Assembly (NCBI RefSeq): GCF_000379845.1
Contig: NZ_KB903773.1
Coordinates: 1 to 64,000, forward strand
Direction of reading: 5' to 3'
Length of the DNA stretch: 64,000 nt
Source: Moraxella boevrei DSM 14165
Lineage (GTDB): Bacteria > Pseudomonadota > Gammaproteobacteria > Pseudomonadales > Moraxellaceae
This document shows positions 36,862 through 46,070 of the stretch, one piece after another. The notes beneath the pieces were generated by a model, which worked only from the letters and a program-made list of their open reading frames with translations, was not told the DNA's origin and made no database searches. Every line of letters starts with the position of its first letter. Position 1 is the first letter of the stretch. A program made the position numbers and the translations under genes.

Positions 36862-37512
36862 TTATCTTTTTTGTAATAAAAAATTGGTTAATTGGGTTTT
36901 TGCCCCTTCGGTGGCAAAGGATTCTGGGTGGTATTGCACACCTTCAATCGGATAAATGTTATGGCGAATACCCATGATTTCTGCCCCATTTTTGGCTAAG
37001 TTTTGCAAATCATTTTTGCCATGATTGTCATTATTTTCGCCTACAACACTTGTAATGTCTAAACACGCTGGTAAACTGTCAAAATCCACCATCAAGGAAT
37101 GATACCGCATGATTTCAATGCCCTGTGGTAAGCCGTGATACACACCTTTGCCGTTATGGATAATCGGCGATGTTTTGCCGTGCATGGGCGTGTCGGCTCG
37201 CACCACTTTACCGCCAAAAAAGTGAGCAATCCCCTGCATACCAAGGCACACACCAAGTGTCGGCGTACTTTTGCCAATCTCGGTAATCACTTCACCACAA
37301 ATGCCAAAATAATTCATGTCATCAGGCGAACCCGGTCCTGGCGAGATAATAATGCGGTTGGGGTTCATGGATTTGACATTGTCCAATGTAATTTCATTAT
37401 TGCGTTTTACGGTTAAGCTAAATGGTGTGTTTAATGATGATAAAATCTCACCGATGTATTGGTACAGATTAAAGGTAAAGCTGTCGTAATTGTCGATGAT
37501 TAAAACGTTCAT
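36862..37512 (-). CDS. trpG: Anthranilate synthase glutamine amidotransferase TrpG (PabA-like)
   Basis: The 216-residue type 1 glutamine amidotransferase has IIDNYDSFTFNLYQYIGE, IISPGPGSPDD, the nucleophile region LGVCLGMQGIAHFFGG, and the catalytic His in VQYHPESFAT. It supplies ammonia to TrpE. It is separated from trpE by a short DUF4238 gene, an unusual break. It could also serve aminodeoxychorismate synthase. Confidence 0.92.
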   Translation of the reverse strand: MNVLIIDNYDSFTFNLYQYIGEILSSLNTPFSLTVKRNNEITLDNVKSMNPNRIIISPGPGSPDDMNYFGICGEVITEIGKSTPTLGVCLGMQGIAHFFGGKVVRADTPMHGKTSPIIHNGKGVYHGLPQGIEIMRYHSLMVDFDSLPACLDITSVVGENNDNHGKNDLQNLAKNGAEIMGIRHNIYPIEGVQYHPESFATEGAKTQLTNFLLQKR

Positions 37513-37631
37513 TTTTGCTCTCTTTAGTAGGTTTTATCAGTAATGTTTTTTGTAGGCTTTTTCTAATTTGTACTACACAATCACTAGGTTTATATTTTTT
37601 CCAAAACTGCTAATTTTCATTATAAATAGAT

Positions 37632-37979
37632 TTAATTTAATTTTACAGTCTTTATCTGAAAAAAAATAAGCAAATTTTCTTTTTCTTCATAAACTTTTAC
37701 AGTATCGGAAACCACAGTGCCTGTCTTAAAATTGATATCATTAGTCCTTTGAAATTTTTGTGAGTTTTTATCTCCTACAAACCCATAACATAACCCGTAT
37801 TTATCCTTCCATCTCTGCCGTAAAAAATTTTTTGATGCTTCATTCTTTAATGGTGCATTTACAAAAAAATTTTCACTTTTTAAATTGAAAAGACCAATTT
37901 GTTTTCCATTATTATTGTCTGAAAAGTTTCTTAAATAAAACTTTGGAATATAATGTTGATTTTTCTTATCTGTTATCAT
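37632..37979 (-). CDS. Short DUF4238-like protein inserted between trpE and trpG (perhaps a remnant)
   Basis: The 115-residue product begins MITDKKNQHYIPKFYLRNFS. KxQHYIPxFYLRNF is the hallmark of DUF4238 (PF14022), whose members are usually about 250-350 residues. The sequence after about residue 55 does not look like the rest of that family, and the following 119 bases to trpG hold no continuation. The start codon directly follows the trpE stop (TAA-ATG), which favours translational coupling. The gene is more AT-rich than trpE and trpG. It may be a truncated foreign gene or a short family variant. No function can be assigned. Confidence 0.55.
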   Translation of the reverse strand: MITDKKNQHYIPKFYLRNFSDNNNGKQIGLFNLKSENFFVNAPLKNEASKNFLRQRWKDKYGLCYGFVGDKNSQKFQRTNDINFKTGTVVSDTVKVYEEKENLLIFFQIKTVKLN

Positions 37980-39359
37980 TTACATAAAATGCCCAAGCAC
38001 CACTTTCATCGCTGACAATTTTCGCACGATTTCTTCATATTCATCATCGGCATTACTGTCAATCACATTGCCACCGCAAGTCTGAGCGTACGCCACATCG
38101 CCATTGACAAACAAACTTCGAATCGGAATGGCAAAAATACAATCGCCATTAAACGCAAACTGCCCCACCGCACCGCCATACGCACCACGCCCCACAGGTT
38201 CAAGCTCGCTGATAATTTTAATCGCTTCAATCTTCGGTGCTCCAGACAAAGTACCCGCAGGAAAATTGCTCGCTAAAGCACTGAACATATCGTGGTCAGC
38301 GTGCAAAATTCCTACAATCTCGCTAGAAATGTGCTGAACGTGAGAAAACCGCTTAATATCCATCAGATTTCGCACTTTCACTGTGCCAAACTGAGCCACT
38401 CGCCCAATGTCGTTCCGATGCAAATCGACAAGCATATTATGCTCGGCAATTTCTTTGGGGTCGTTGAGTAGCTTTCGGGCAAACTGTCGGTCTTCGGTCA
38501 TATCCTTGCCACGCTTGGTCGTACCAGCAAGCGGATAAGTTTCCATTTCACCATTTCGCAGGCGAAACAACAGCTCTGGTGACGCACCGATGATTTTTTG
38601 CTCGCCAAATTTCATAAAATACATATGGGGTGATGGATTGACCTCACGCAATTTTTCATAAATCGGCATTTTATCGCCGATAATTTTATAATGCGACTGA
38701 AAACCGACTTCACATTGAAAAATCAAACCTGCCTTAATATCTTCTTTGACTTTTGCCACCGTTTTGGCGTGTTGCTCTTTACTCATACCATCGCCCAGAT
38801 AGCTTACTTTTGGCTGATTATCAATCGGTAAATCACTGTTTAATAAAGCAATAATTTTATCCATACGGTTATTTTTATAATAAAAATAAAAAATCTCGCC
38901 TGTCATTTTATCAAGGCTCAAACCATCCAAATACAACCCAAATTTAAACGGCTCAAAATGCTCACTTGCTTTCACCTTTAAGCTCGGCTCAAAAAAATTC
39001 ACGCTGTCAAAGCCCATAAAACCAACCAGTCCACCTGTGTGATTGCGTGCAATGACGTGTTGTGGCGTGATTTTTTGCAGTAAATGATAAGGATTTTCGC
39101 ACCGATAATCGGTGGTTTCACCATCTTTTTCAATACTTAAGGTGTGGCGGTCTTTGGCAAAAATCATGGCATCAGGGTCAAAGCCGATGAGGTGATGGCG
39201 TGACATGTGACTTTCTTCACCCAAGGATTCAAACAAAAAACAGGTATCATATTCTTGTTCAATCCGCTTAAAAAGGGCAAAAAAATCAATATCTTGAGCG
39301 ATTTTTACCAAATTGGGTTTGCTTGGAATATCAAACATGGGTGGGATTTTAGTCGTCAT
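37980..39359 (-). CDS. trpE: Anthranilate synthase component I TrpE
   Basis: This 459-residue chorismate-binding enzyme makes anthranilate with TrpG ammonia. It shows FLFESLGEESHMSRHHLIGF near residue 45 (the allosteric region), SPHMYFMKFGEQKIIGASPELLFR, the GTTKRGKDMTEDRQ motif, LVDLHRNDIGRVA, FPAGTLSGAPKIEA and PVGRGAYGGAVG. It is shorter than E. coli TrpE. A strong promoter and a palindromic operator-like site lie directly upstream (39400-39457), and trpR is next. Confidence 0.95.
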   Translation of the reverse strand: MTTKIPPMFDIPSKPNLVKIAQDIDFFALFKRIEQEYDTCFLFESLGEESHMSRHHLIGFDPDAMIFAKDRHTLSIEKDGETTDYRCENPYHLLQKITPQHVIARNHTGGLVGFMGFDSVNFFEPSLKVKASEHFEPFKFGLYLDGLSLDKMTGEIFYFYYKNNRMDKIIALLNSDLPIDNQPKVSYLGDGMSKEQHAKTVAKVKEDIKAGLIFQCEVGFQSHYKIIGDKMPIYEKLREVNPSPHMYFMKFGEQKIIGASPELLFRLRNGEMETYPLAGTTKRGKDMTEDRQFARKLLNDPKEIAEHNMLVDLHRNDIGRVAQFGTVKVRNLMDIKRFSHVQHISSEIVGILHADHDMFSALASNFPAGTLSGAPKIEAIKIISELEPVGRGAYGGAVGQFAFNGDCIFAIPIRSLFVNGDVAYAQTCGGNVIDSNADDEYEEIVRKLSAMKVVLGHFM

Positions 39360-39399
39360 AAAATTTTTCTTTTGAATTAAAAATAACTTATTTCAACAC

Positions 39400-39457
39400 G
39401 ATGTATCAGTGTTCTAGTATGATGATACATCATAAAATATTTTAACCATTTTTGCAA
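39400..39457 (-). promoter_or_regulatory. trpE promoter with overlapping palindrome, probable TrpR operator
   Basis: On the minus strand a -35 TTGCAA (39457-39452) and a -10 TATGAT (39434-39429) are 17 bases apart. A perfect inverted repeat, GATGTATCA at 39400-39408 and TGATACATC at 39423-39431, overlaps the -10. Between the arms is TTCTAGTATGA, which shares the CTAGTA core of known trp operators. The adjacent trpR gene makes TrpR binding plausible but not shown. Confidence 0.7.
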
Positions 39458-39476
39458 GGATTTATCGGTTGATTGA

Positions 39477-39785
39477 TTATTTTTCAACCAAAGGATTGCC
39501 CAAAACTTCTTGCAAATTTGGCAACAAATTCGCCACGTCATTCACTTGATACGCCTTTGCCCCACGAGACACGGTAGCGATACCCACGCACAGACGTTCG
39601 GCGATTTCTCGCTGTGGCAGACCTTGCTGTAATAGCACAAAAATCTGTAAGCGTTTGGCGATTTCTGCCTGCTCTTTGTCGGTCAAAATCGCATCAAACA
39701 ATTTACCCAAAAACACCGCATCCGAGTCATTAGCAATCAGGCTGATTAAGGCTTGGTAAGTATGGTGATTGGTGGATAAGCTCAT
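39477..39785 (-). CDS. trpR: Trp operon repressor TrpR
   Basis: The 102-residue protein has the TrpR helices ILTDKEQAEIAKRLQIFVLLQQG, then QREIAERLCVGIATVSRGAKAY, the helix-turn-helix with the conserved GIATxxRG motif. TrpR binds tryptophan and blocks its target promoters. It is encoded directly upstream of trpE on the same strand, with the trpE promoter/operator between them, so it probably controls trpE-trpG here and perhaps itself. E. coli TrpR is about 108 residues. Confidence 0.92.
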   Translation of the reverse strand: MSLSTNHHTYQALISLIANDSDAVFLGKLFDAILTDKEQAEIAKRLQIFVLLQQGLPQREIAERLCVGIATVSRGAKAYQVNDVANLLPNLQEVLGNPLVEK

Positions 39786-40027
39786 GATGTTTCTCTTTTT
39801 TAAACGTGATGGATACAGGTTGTAAATTTAAATTTTAATGATAAAAGTTTTTTTGTGAATTTTAGCAAAAAATCGCCGAAATTTGTTAAAATAGTAAAAA
39901 GATATCTTTTTAGTCAAATTTTAACAAAAATGTGCCTATTTGTTAACAAAGGCTTTATGTTTACCGCAAAACAGGTATAATTTGTTTTAGCTTTTTATTT
40001 TTATCATACCACTCACGATGAAGCACC

Positions 40028-41488
40028 ATGCCAACGCCTTTTAGCCAGCTTGATTTACGTCCATTACAGTATTTTTCCCAAAATTTGCTCGCTAATTTAC
40101 GGGCAATGGCGTATATGCTTATCGGTTCAAAAAAGGCGTTTTATTGGGTAAAACCAACGATTTGGCAATTTGTGTTTTTTGCATTAACCGCATTGGCAAG
40201 TAATTTGTTATTTTCGTGGCTTGCCAGTGATGAAAGTACGCATTTTAATCAACAAGGGTTGATTAGTTATTTGGTGTGGCCAACGGTGATGGTATTTGCA
40301 GGGTTAGTGCTTGCCAAGCGACATGGCAATGCGATGTTAATTTTTGTGCCTGCAATTTTGTGGTTGGTTGCCGATACCGTGATGGCATTGTTACAAAGTG
40401 CGGTGCAATGGGTGTCGCATTATGGTTGGTTGCCTGCATGGTCGTATGCGGTGTTGCCGATTTTGTTTACCGTGTTGTTTGTTTGGCAAGGTTTGGCGTT
40501 GTTGTGGATTTTTGGGCAACAGTTGCGTTGGTCGTGGTTGGAGCGTGGCTTTATTTTGCTTGGGGCGTTTGTGGTGTTCACGGTTTGGCAACAAAATGTG
40601 AAAAGTCAGCCGATTTTTCAAGCCGACCCTTATCAACCGACCCTTAACGAAGACGCTTTTTACGCTCAGCAACATTTATTACAAGACAGTTTAAACCAAA
40701 TACTTGGCGAACGTCCTGCGGTGCGAGATTGGTATTTTTTAGGCGTGGCAGGACATGGTGAGCAAGATGTGTTTCGCGCCGAGATTGAATTAACCACCGA
40801 GTTTTTAAATAATCAGTTTGGTATGGCGGGGCGTTCTTTAGATTTGGTTAACAATGCTATGACGTGGCAAGTGTTACCGATTGCCAGTAAAACCAGTATT
40901 GACACCGCTTTGCAAGCCATTGCCAAAAAAATGAACATCACCGAAGACGTGTTATTTTTGAATATCAGTTCACACGGCGGTGACAAGCTGTTAGAAATGT
41001 CTAACCCACCGCTAGAGCTGGATGAAGTGGACGCCAAATGGCTACGCCAAACCCTTGATAAATCAGGGATAAAGTGGCGAGTGATTGTGATTTCTGCGTG
41101 TTATTCAGGCTCATTTATTGATGATTTGCAATCGCCGACTACGCTCATTATCACCGCATCTGCAAAAGACAAGGACTCGTTTGGCTGCACCAACGAAGCG
41201 GAATATACTTACTTTGGGCAAGCTTTTTTTGCCGAAAGTCTACCAAAATTTAAACGTTTTAAGCCTGCCTTTGACGATGCGATTGTGAACATTGCCAAAC
41301 GAGAAAAACGCATGGGCTTTGAACCGTCCGAACCGCAGTTTGTGATTGGCGATGCCATGCAAAAAATGTTGCCTGAATTTGAAAAAAATCTAAAACCGTT
41401 AAACCAAAATAATCCTGTTAAAACGGACGAAAAAACTTTACAAATGAATGAATTAGACACCGAAAAATTGGCAGAATTGGTGCGTTGA
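40028..41488 (+). CDS. Membrane-anchored C13-family (legumain/caspase-like) peptidase
   Basis: The 486-residue protein has an N-terminal membrane part of about five helices (residues 45-190) and a C-terminal peptidase domain of the C13/caspase-like fold. The catalytic dyad is visible as NISSHGGD (H316) and VISACYSGSFID (C358), with FLGVAGHGEQDVFRAE in a preceding strand. Bacterial C13 members of this membrane form occur in Pseudomonadales; their substrates are unknown. The first about 20 residues (MPTPFSQLDLRPLQYFSQ) are not hydrophobic. It stands alone between trpR and a convergent glycosyltransferase. Confidence 0.85.
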   Translation: MPTPFSQLDLRPLQYFSQNLLANLRAMAYMLIGSKKAFYWVKPTIWQFVFFALTALASNLLFSWLASDESTHFNQQGLISYLVWPTVMVFAGLVLAKRHGNAMLIFVPAILWLVADTVMALLQSAVQWVSHYGWLPAWSYAVLPILFTVLFVWQGLALLWIFGQQLRWSWLERGFILLGAFVVFTVWQQNVKSQPIFQADPYQPTLNEDAFYAQQHLLQDSLNQILGERPAVRDWYFLGVAGHGEQDVFRAEIELTTEFLNNQFGMAGRSLDLVNNAMTWQVLPIASKTSIDTALQAIAKKMNITEDVLFLNISSHGGDKLLEMSNPPLELDEVDAKWLRQTLDKSGIKWRVIVISACYSGSFIDDLQSPTTLIITASAKDKDSFGCTNEAEYTYFGQAFFAESLPKFKRFKPAFDDAIVNIAKREKRMGFEPSEPQFVIGDAMQKMLPEFEKNLKPLNQNNPVKTDEKTLQMNELDTEKLAELVR

Positions 41489-41522
41489 TTTTGATATTGT
41501 TGACATTATTCAATTTGCTCAA

Positions 41523-42740
41523 TTAATCCACTCGGCAAAGTTGTTTTTTAGCCATATCATCAGGATTTTTTTGACGAGTATTTGATTTTATTTGGTTTTG
41601 CTCTGGATTTTTAGTGGGTGGATTTTGGGTAATTTGGATTAATTCTTGATACAATGCCAAAATTTGTTTTATCATGTGTTTTTGGATAAATTCATTGGTC
41701 ATTTGCGGACGACAGACGTTTTTTAGCTGAATTTTTACCACTTTACACAAGGCTTTGGCGGTGATTTCTTTAACCAAGCCTTGGGGATATAGTTCGTTTA
41801 ACAATTCACTATAAATCCCTGTATTCCACGCCACCACAGGCGTGCCAAGGTGAATGGCTTTTAACACATTAATACCAATACTTTCAGGTTGACTCGCCAG
41901 CCCTAGCACCACGTTGGACGCTGATAACCACTCTCGGCTATCGTTGTGACGCTGTCCGACAAAGGTAAAATAACCGTCCAAACCCAACGCACGACTTCGT
42001 TGTAAAAAATGCTCCATGTGAATGCCGTCTCGCTGGTTATCGTCCATGATAATGACGTGAATTTTGGGTAAAATTTCTTTTAGATTGCCCACGATGTCAA
42101 ATAACCAAGACTGCCCCTTACCGTCACCTAAGGTATTGGGAAATAACACCCATTTTTTGTGTTCAAGCTCTGGATATTCCGCAAAAATCTGACGTAACCA
42201 ATACACAGACGGTTGATGCCGATAGATAAATTTTTGAGTATCCACCCCCCGATAAATCCGAGTAATCATGCTATCATCATATTCGGGGTGATGCTGTTTG
42301 ATATATTCGGTGACACTATTTGACACGCTAATTAAATGGTCAGTATCAAAAATCGCCTTATTATACGCCGTAGTTGGATAATAACCGTAAATCGTCGCCA
42401 GCGTAATCGGACGATACGCCATTGGCACAAGCTGTAACGCCCACTTTAATACCCATGCCGGTGTACGAGAATGAATATGCACAATATCAGGACGATACCG
42501 ATAAATCAGCCGAGCCAACGGCACAACTGACCACAATGACGACCAAGTATGCTTTTCCATCGCAAGTGGAATATACTCACCGCCATCACGCACTAAGCGT
42601 CCCGCCAACTCATGCTCAGCAGGGGTACTGGCAATCACAACAGACTCGTGACCATTTTTAATCAAACTACGATTTAGCCGAAAAATGCCCCGCTCATCTT
42701 CATCGTGATGAAGCGATGACAACAAACGCATGACTTTCAT
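41523..42740 (-). CDS. Glycosyltransferase family 4 (GT-B fold)
   Basis: The 405-residue protein has the GT-B arrangement: an N-terminal domain with HDEDERGIFRLNRSLIKNG and RPDIVHIHSRTPAWVLKWAL, and a C-terminal nucleotide-sugar domain with RIYRGVDTQKF, GDGKGQSWLFD, and the late ASQPESIGINVLKAIHLGTPVVAWN (GT4 EX7E-like motif). It probably adds a sugar to LPS or another glycan. The C-terminal about 35 residues are basic and Lys/Asn/Gln rich, and the two ends are convergent with the C13 peptidase gene. No other glycan genes lie nearby; the acceptor is unknown. Confidence 0.85.
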   Translation of the reverse strand: MKVMRLLSSLHHDEDERGIFRLNRSLIKNGHESVVIASTPAEHELAGRLVRDGGEYIPLAMEKHTWSSLWSVVPLARLIYRYRPDIVHIHSRTPAWVLKWALQLVPMAYRPITLATIYGYYPTTAYNKAIFDTDHLISVSNSVTEYIKQHHPEYDDSMITRIYRGVDTQKFIYRHQPSVYWLRQIFAEYPELEHKKWVLFPNTLGDGKGQSWLFDIVGNLKEILPKIHVIIMDDNQRDGIHMEHFLQRSRALGLDGYFTFVGQRHNDSREWLSASNVVLGLASQPESIGINVLKAIHLGTPVVAWNTGIYSELLNELYPQGLVKEITAKALCKVVKIQLKNVCRPQMTNEFIQKHMIKQILALYQELIQITQNPPTKNPEQNQIKSNTRQKNPDDMAKKQLCRVD

Positions 42741-42777
42741 ACAAAATTATTCAAATTTATCGGTTTAAAACCACGCA

Positions 42778-42813
42778 AAAAAGGCGAGCCAAGACGAACT
42801 AGCCCACCTTTTT
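42778..42813 (-). terminator. Rho-independent terminator of rpmB-rpmG
   Basis: On the minus strand a stem (AAAAAGGTGGGC with GCTCGCCTTTTT, two G-U pairs) is followed by a T run, 31 bases past the rpmG stop. Confidence 0.75.
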
Positions 42814-42844
42814 AACACGTTTAACACGATTTTAATCAGCAAAA

Positions 42845-43000
42845 TTATTTGATTTTTGCTTCTTTAAAAATCACGTGTTGACGCACCACAGGGTCAAACT
42901 TTTTGATTTCCATTTTATTTGGCATCGTACGTTTGTTTTTGGTGGTGGTATAAAAATAACCTGTACCTGCTGATGATACTAATTTGATTTTATCTCTCAT
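42845..43000 (-). CDS. rpmG: 50S ribosomal protein L33
   Basis: The 51-residue protein is [20 protein letters not shown], then [20 protein letters not shown] and [11 protein letters not shown], the classical L33 pattern without cysteines (the zinc-independent form). It lies 38 bases downstream of rpmB on the same strand, in the normal rpmB-rpmG pair. Confidence 0.97.
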   Translation of the reverse strand: MRDKIKLVSSAGTGYFYTTTKNKRTMPNKMEIKKFDPVVRQHVIFKEAKIK

Positions 43001-43038
43001 CGCTATTGCTCCAAAATGTTAAAAGAAAGTTGGCAAAA

Positions 43039-43275
43039 TTAGATTTTTTCGCCACGAGCACGCATATCCGCCAAAACTTGGTCAATACCGAGTTTATCAA
43101 TGATACGCATACCTTTTGATGATAAGCGTAGGCGAACAAAACGGTTTTCGCTTTCTACCCAAAAGCGATGGTTATGTAGATTTGGCAGGAAACGACGGCG
43201 GGTTTTGTTGTTTGCGTGAGAAACATTGTTACCTACCAACGGGCGTTTTCCAGTCACTTGGCATACTTGAGACAT
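43039..43275 (-). CDS. rpmB: 50S ribosomal protein L28
   Basis: The 78-residue protein starts [31 protein letters not shown], the conserved L28 N-terminus, and ends with a basic-acidic helix. It is the first gene of the rpmB-rpmG operon. A small hairpin lies 20 bases upstream of its start (43296-43314). A ribosome site AGGAG precedes the ATG. Confidence 0.97.
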   Translation of the reverse strand: MSQVCQVTGKRPLVGNNVSHANNKTRRRFLPNLHNHRFWVESENRFVRLRLSSKGMRIIDKLGIDQVLADMRARGEKI

Positions 43276-43295
43276 GGTGTACTCCTAATCGGTGT

Positions 43296-43314
43296 GCATG
43301 AGTGTTACTCATGC
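43296..43314 (-). promoter_or_regulatory. Leader hairpin before rpmB
   Basis: GCATGAGT and ACTCATGC form a perfect 8-base stem with a 3-base loop, within the leader just upstream of the ribosome site. It could serve in autoregulation of the L28/L33 operon or mark an mRNA 5' end. No known r-protein leader motif was matched. Confidence 0.4.
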
Positions 43315-43721
43315 CTAAAATCGGATTGATAAACAAGCCTGTTTAAGCGTTTTAACAAATTTAACAAAAAAAGTTGTTAAGCGGGTTTTATTGAAGGGTT
43401 TATCAAGGTTTATTCATTTATATTTTTTATATAAAATTTACTTTTGATAAGTTTTTTAAATAAAAAATACAGGTAAATTTAAAGGGGCTATTTATACCAT
43501 GTTTTTATGAAAAAAGCAAAGAAAAACTGCTAATTGGTAGATGATATTTGTTAAAATAGTAGGGCAAATTTTAGCTTTTTTGGTTAAAAAATGCTAGATT
43601 ATCGTAATATTTTGTGCTAATATGATTTTATTTTTCAAATTTTATCAAAATATGCGATTATTTTTCTTTATTACTCGCATTTTGCTAATTTTTCCCATTA
43701 TGGTGACTTTGGGGGTGACTG
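43315..43721. other. Divergent intergenic region between rpmB and nhaA
   Basis: This 407-base AT-rich spacer has no credible gene. It includes a poly-AT tract near 43420-43480, and the promoters of rpmB and nhaA must lie here. I recognised no riboswitch. Confidence 0.5.
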
Positions 43722-44954
43722 ATGACAACGTTCACGCATTTTAGAGAAAAAATCCGTAATTTTTTTGCCCTAGATATAGCAGGCGGTATTGTGCTTGCAG
43801 TGTCGGCTTTGCTTGCGATGATTGTGGCAAATTCAGGCTTGGCGGATTGGTATCAGCATTTGTTACATTTGCCGATTGTGGTGCAGGTGGGTAATTTTGA
43901 GATTGCTCATAGTGCGGTGCATTGGATTAATGACGGTTTAATGGTGATTTTTTTCTTTTTGGTTGGGCTTGAGCTAAAGCGTGAAGTGCTGATTGGTGAG
44001 TTGTCTGATGTGAAAAAAATCGTATTGCCTGCATTGGGGGCGGTGGGTGGTATGCTCGTGCCTGCGTTGATTTATGCGGTGTTTAATCATCAAAATCCTG
44101 ATTTGTTAAAGGGTTGGGCGATACCGTCAGCGACAGATATTGCGTTTGCGTTGGGGGTCTTGACGTTGCTTGGCAAGCGTGTGCCATTGGCATTAAAGGT
44201 GTTTTTGGCATCTATTGCGATTTTTGATGATATTGGGGCGATTTTGGTGATTGCGTTGTTTTATTCGCATGGTTTGTCTTGGACAGCGTTGGGCGTGGTG
44301 GCAGTTACGATGTTGGTGTTATATGCGATGAACCGCATGAATGTCACGCGTACGACAGCGTATGCGTTGGTTGGGGTGATTATGTGGGTGGCGATGCTAA
44401 AATCGGGTATTCATGCCACACTTGCTGGGGTGATTGGGGCGATGTTTATTCCATTAACCAATGACAAAGACCCGAACCATTCACCTTTGGAAACGTTGGA
44501 GCATGATTTGCATGAAACGGTGAGTTTTGTGGTATTGCCGATTTTTGCCTTTGCCAATGCAGGGATTACTTTTAGCAGTGGCGGATTGATGTCGCAGTTA
44601 GCCCATAGTGTTCCGCTTGGGATTGCGTTGGGATTGGTGTTTGGCAAGCCGATTGGCGTGATGTTGTTTAGTTGGCTTGGGGTTAAACTTGGCTTGGCAA
44701 AATTACCTGAAAATGTGGATTGGCGACAGGTGCTTGGCGTGGCGATGTTATGCGGAATTGGCTTTACCATGAGTTTATTTATTGGTGGTTTGGCGTTTGC
44801 GGGGCTTGAAACCAAAGTATTTGATGAGCGATTAGGCATTGTGCTTGGGTCATTGATTGCAGGAATTTTGGGTTATGCTTATTTAAATAAAGTTTTACCA
44901 AAAGTGGAAAATAATGAATTTGAAGCGTCAAAAGACCACACTTATATTCCGTAA
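43722..44954 (+). CDS. nhaA: Na+/H+ antiporter NhaA
   Basis: The 410-residue protein has about 12 membrane helices. It contains the NhaA signatures [19 protein letters not shown] and [21 protein letters not shown], and the functional aspartate pair in [20 protein letters not shown]. It exports Na+ in exchange for protons. Length matches the family (about 390-410). It is a single gene with an upstream spacer and a hairpin downstream. Confidence 0.95.
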   Translation: MTTFTHFREKIRNFFALDIAGGIVLAVSALLAMIVANSGLADWYQHLLHLPIVVQVGNFEIAHSAVHWINDGLMVIFFFLVGLELKREVLIGELSDVKKIVLPALGAVGGMLVPALIYAVFNHQNPDLLKGWAIPSATDIAFALGVLTLLGKRVPLALKVFLASIAIFDDIGAILVIALFYSHGLSWTALGVVAVTMLVLYAMNRMNVTRTTAYALVGVIMWVAMLKSGIHATLAGVIGAMFIPLTNDKDPNHSPLETLEHDLHETVSFVVLPIFAFANAGITFSSGGLMSQLAHSVPLGIALGLVFGKPIGVMLFSWLGVKLGLAKLPENVDWRQVLGVAMLCGIGFTMSLFIGGLAFAGLETKVFDERLGIVLGSLIAGILGYAYLNKVLPKVENNEFEASKDHTYIP

Positions 44955-44979
44955 TCTTTTTATCAACTTGTCAACATTC

Positions 44980-45006
44980 GGTGGGTTACGTTATCACTAA
45001 CCCACC
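44980..45006. terminator. Hairpin between convergent nhaA and LysR gene
   Basis: GGTGGGTTA and TAACCCACC form a perfect 9-base stem with a 9-base loop. No T run follows, so it may be a weak terminator or simply a stem between the convergent ends. Confidence 0.55.
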
Positions 45007-45032
45007 TTACATCTTCTTAATCAAAAACCAAC

Positions 45033-46070
45033 TCACTGTCTATCAGGGTCAATCTCCACCAAATCAGGGGCTTGCGTGTACATTGAGCCGTCTTGTAAGG
45101 TATCTTGCACAGGGGCAATCGCTTCTTCTTCAGCAATCACCTGCCGAGCCACGTGCAAAATCAACTGACGTAACCAACGATGAGCAGGGTGATGCTGTAA
45201 AAGAGGCGACCATGCCATTGTTAACTCAAACTCTGGAATAAAAAACGGTGGCTCTTTAATCACAATACTATCATTGCTCGCTTGCATTCTCGCCACACGG
45301 GTTGGCAAAGTAGCAATCAAATCTTTATTCGCCATTAACATCGCAGGCATCTGATAATGGCGTGTAAACACGCTGATTTGACGTTTTTGCCCCAAACGGT
45401 GCAAGGCTTGGTCAATCGAGCCAAGACCGCCAGATTTTTCAGGATTAACGCCAAAACCCACGCCCATGCCTGTTTTTGACACCCAAATATGCTGTGCCGA
45501 CAAATAATTTTTTAAATTAAACCGATGCACATAGGGACTATCCGCCGACAACAAACAACTAAACGTATCTCGCCACACCAATACTTGATGAAAACTTTGC
45601 GGAATTTCGTTAAAACGGTTAATCGCCAAATCCACCTTGCCCTGCTCCATATCCCGATAGGATACATCAGACGGTGTTAAAAAATCCAAAATCACGTTTG
45701 GTGCTTCAGAACGCAAGGCTTTCACAAGGCGTGGCACAAGCGTCGCCTCGGCATAATCCGATGTCATAATCCGAAAAATGCGACTTGACGTGTAAGGACG
45801 AAACTCGGTGCGTGGCTCAAGCAATAAACCAATATCCGATAAAAGTTCACGAATACGTGGCTGTAATTCCATCGCACGCTCGGTTGGGGTCATGCCTTCA
45901 GATGAACGAATGAGTAGTGGGTCGTTAAAAAGTTTACGCAAACGGCGTAAAATATTACTCATGGCAGGCTGGGTAATGCCAAGCTGTTCGGACGCTCGAG
46001 TAACATTTTTTTCACGCAATAATACGTCCAAATGTACCAATAAGTTTAAATCAACACGTTGTAAATTCAT
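45033..46070 (-). CDS. LysR-type transcriptional regulator, divergent from aceA
   Basis: The 345-residue protein has an N-terminal winged HTH (about 1-65: VDLNLLVHLDVLLREKNVTRA, then LGITQPAMSNILRRLRKLF) and a LysR substrate domain (about 90-300). The N-terminus is of the NodD/NahR/LeuO-like subclass. A C-terminal tail (QVIAEEEAIAPVQDTLQDG) is longer than usual by about 35 residues. It is transcribed divergently from aceA with a 365-base spacer, so it may control isocitrate lyase. The effector is unknown. Confidence 0.88.
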   Translation of the reverse strand: MNLQRVDLNLLVHLDVLLREKNVTRASEQLGITQPAMSNILRRLRKLFNDPLLIRSSEGMTPTERAMELQPRIRELLSDIGLLLEPRTEFRPYTSSRIFRIMTSDYAEATLVPRLVKALRSEAPNVILDFLTPSDVSYRDMEQGKVDLAINRFNEIPQSFHQVLVWRDTFSCLLSADSPYVHRFNLKNYLSAQHIWVSKTGMGVGFGVNPEKSGGLGSIDQALHRLGQKRQISVFTRHYQMPAMLMANKDLIATLPTRVARMQASNDSIVIKEPPFFIPEFELTMAWSPLLQHHPAHRWLRQLILHVARQVIAEEEAIAPVQDTLQDGSMYTQAPDLVEIDPDRQ

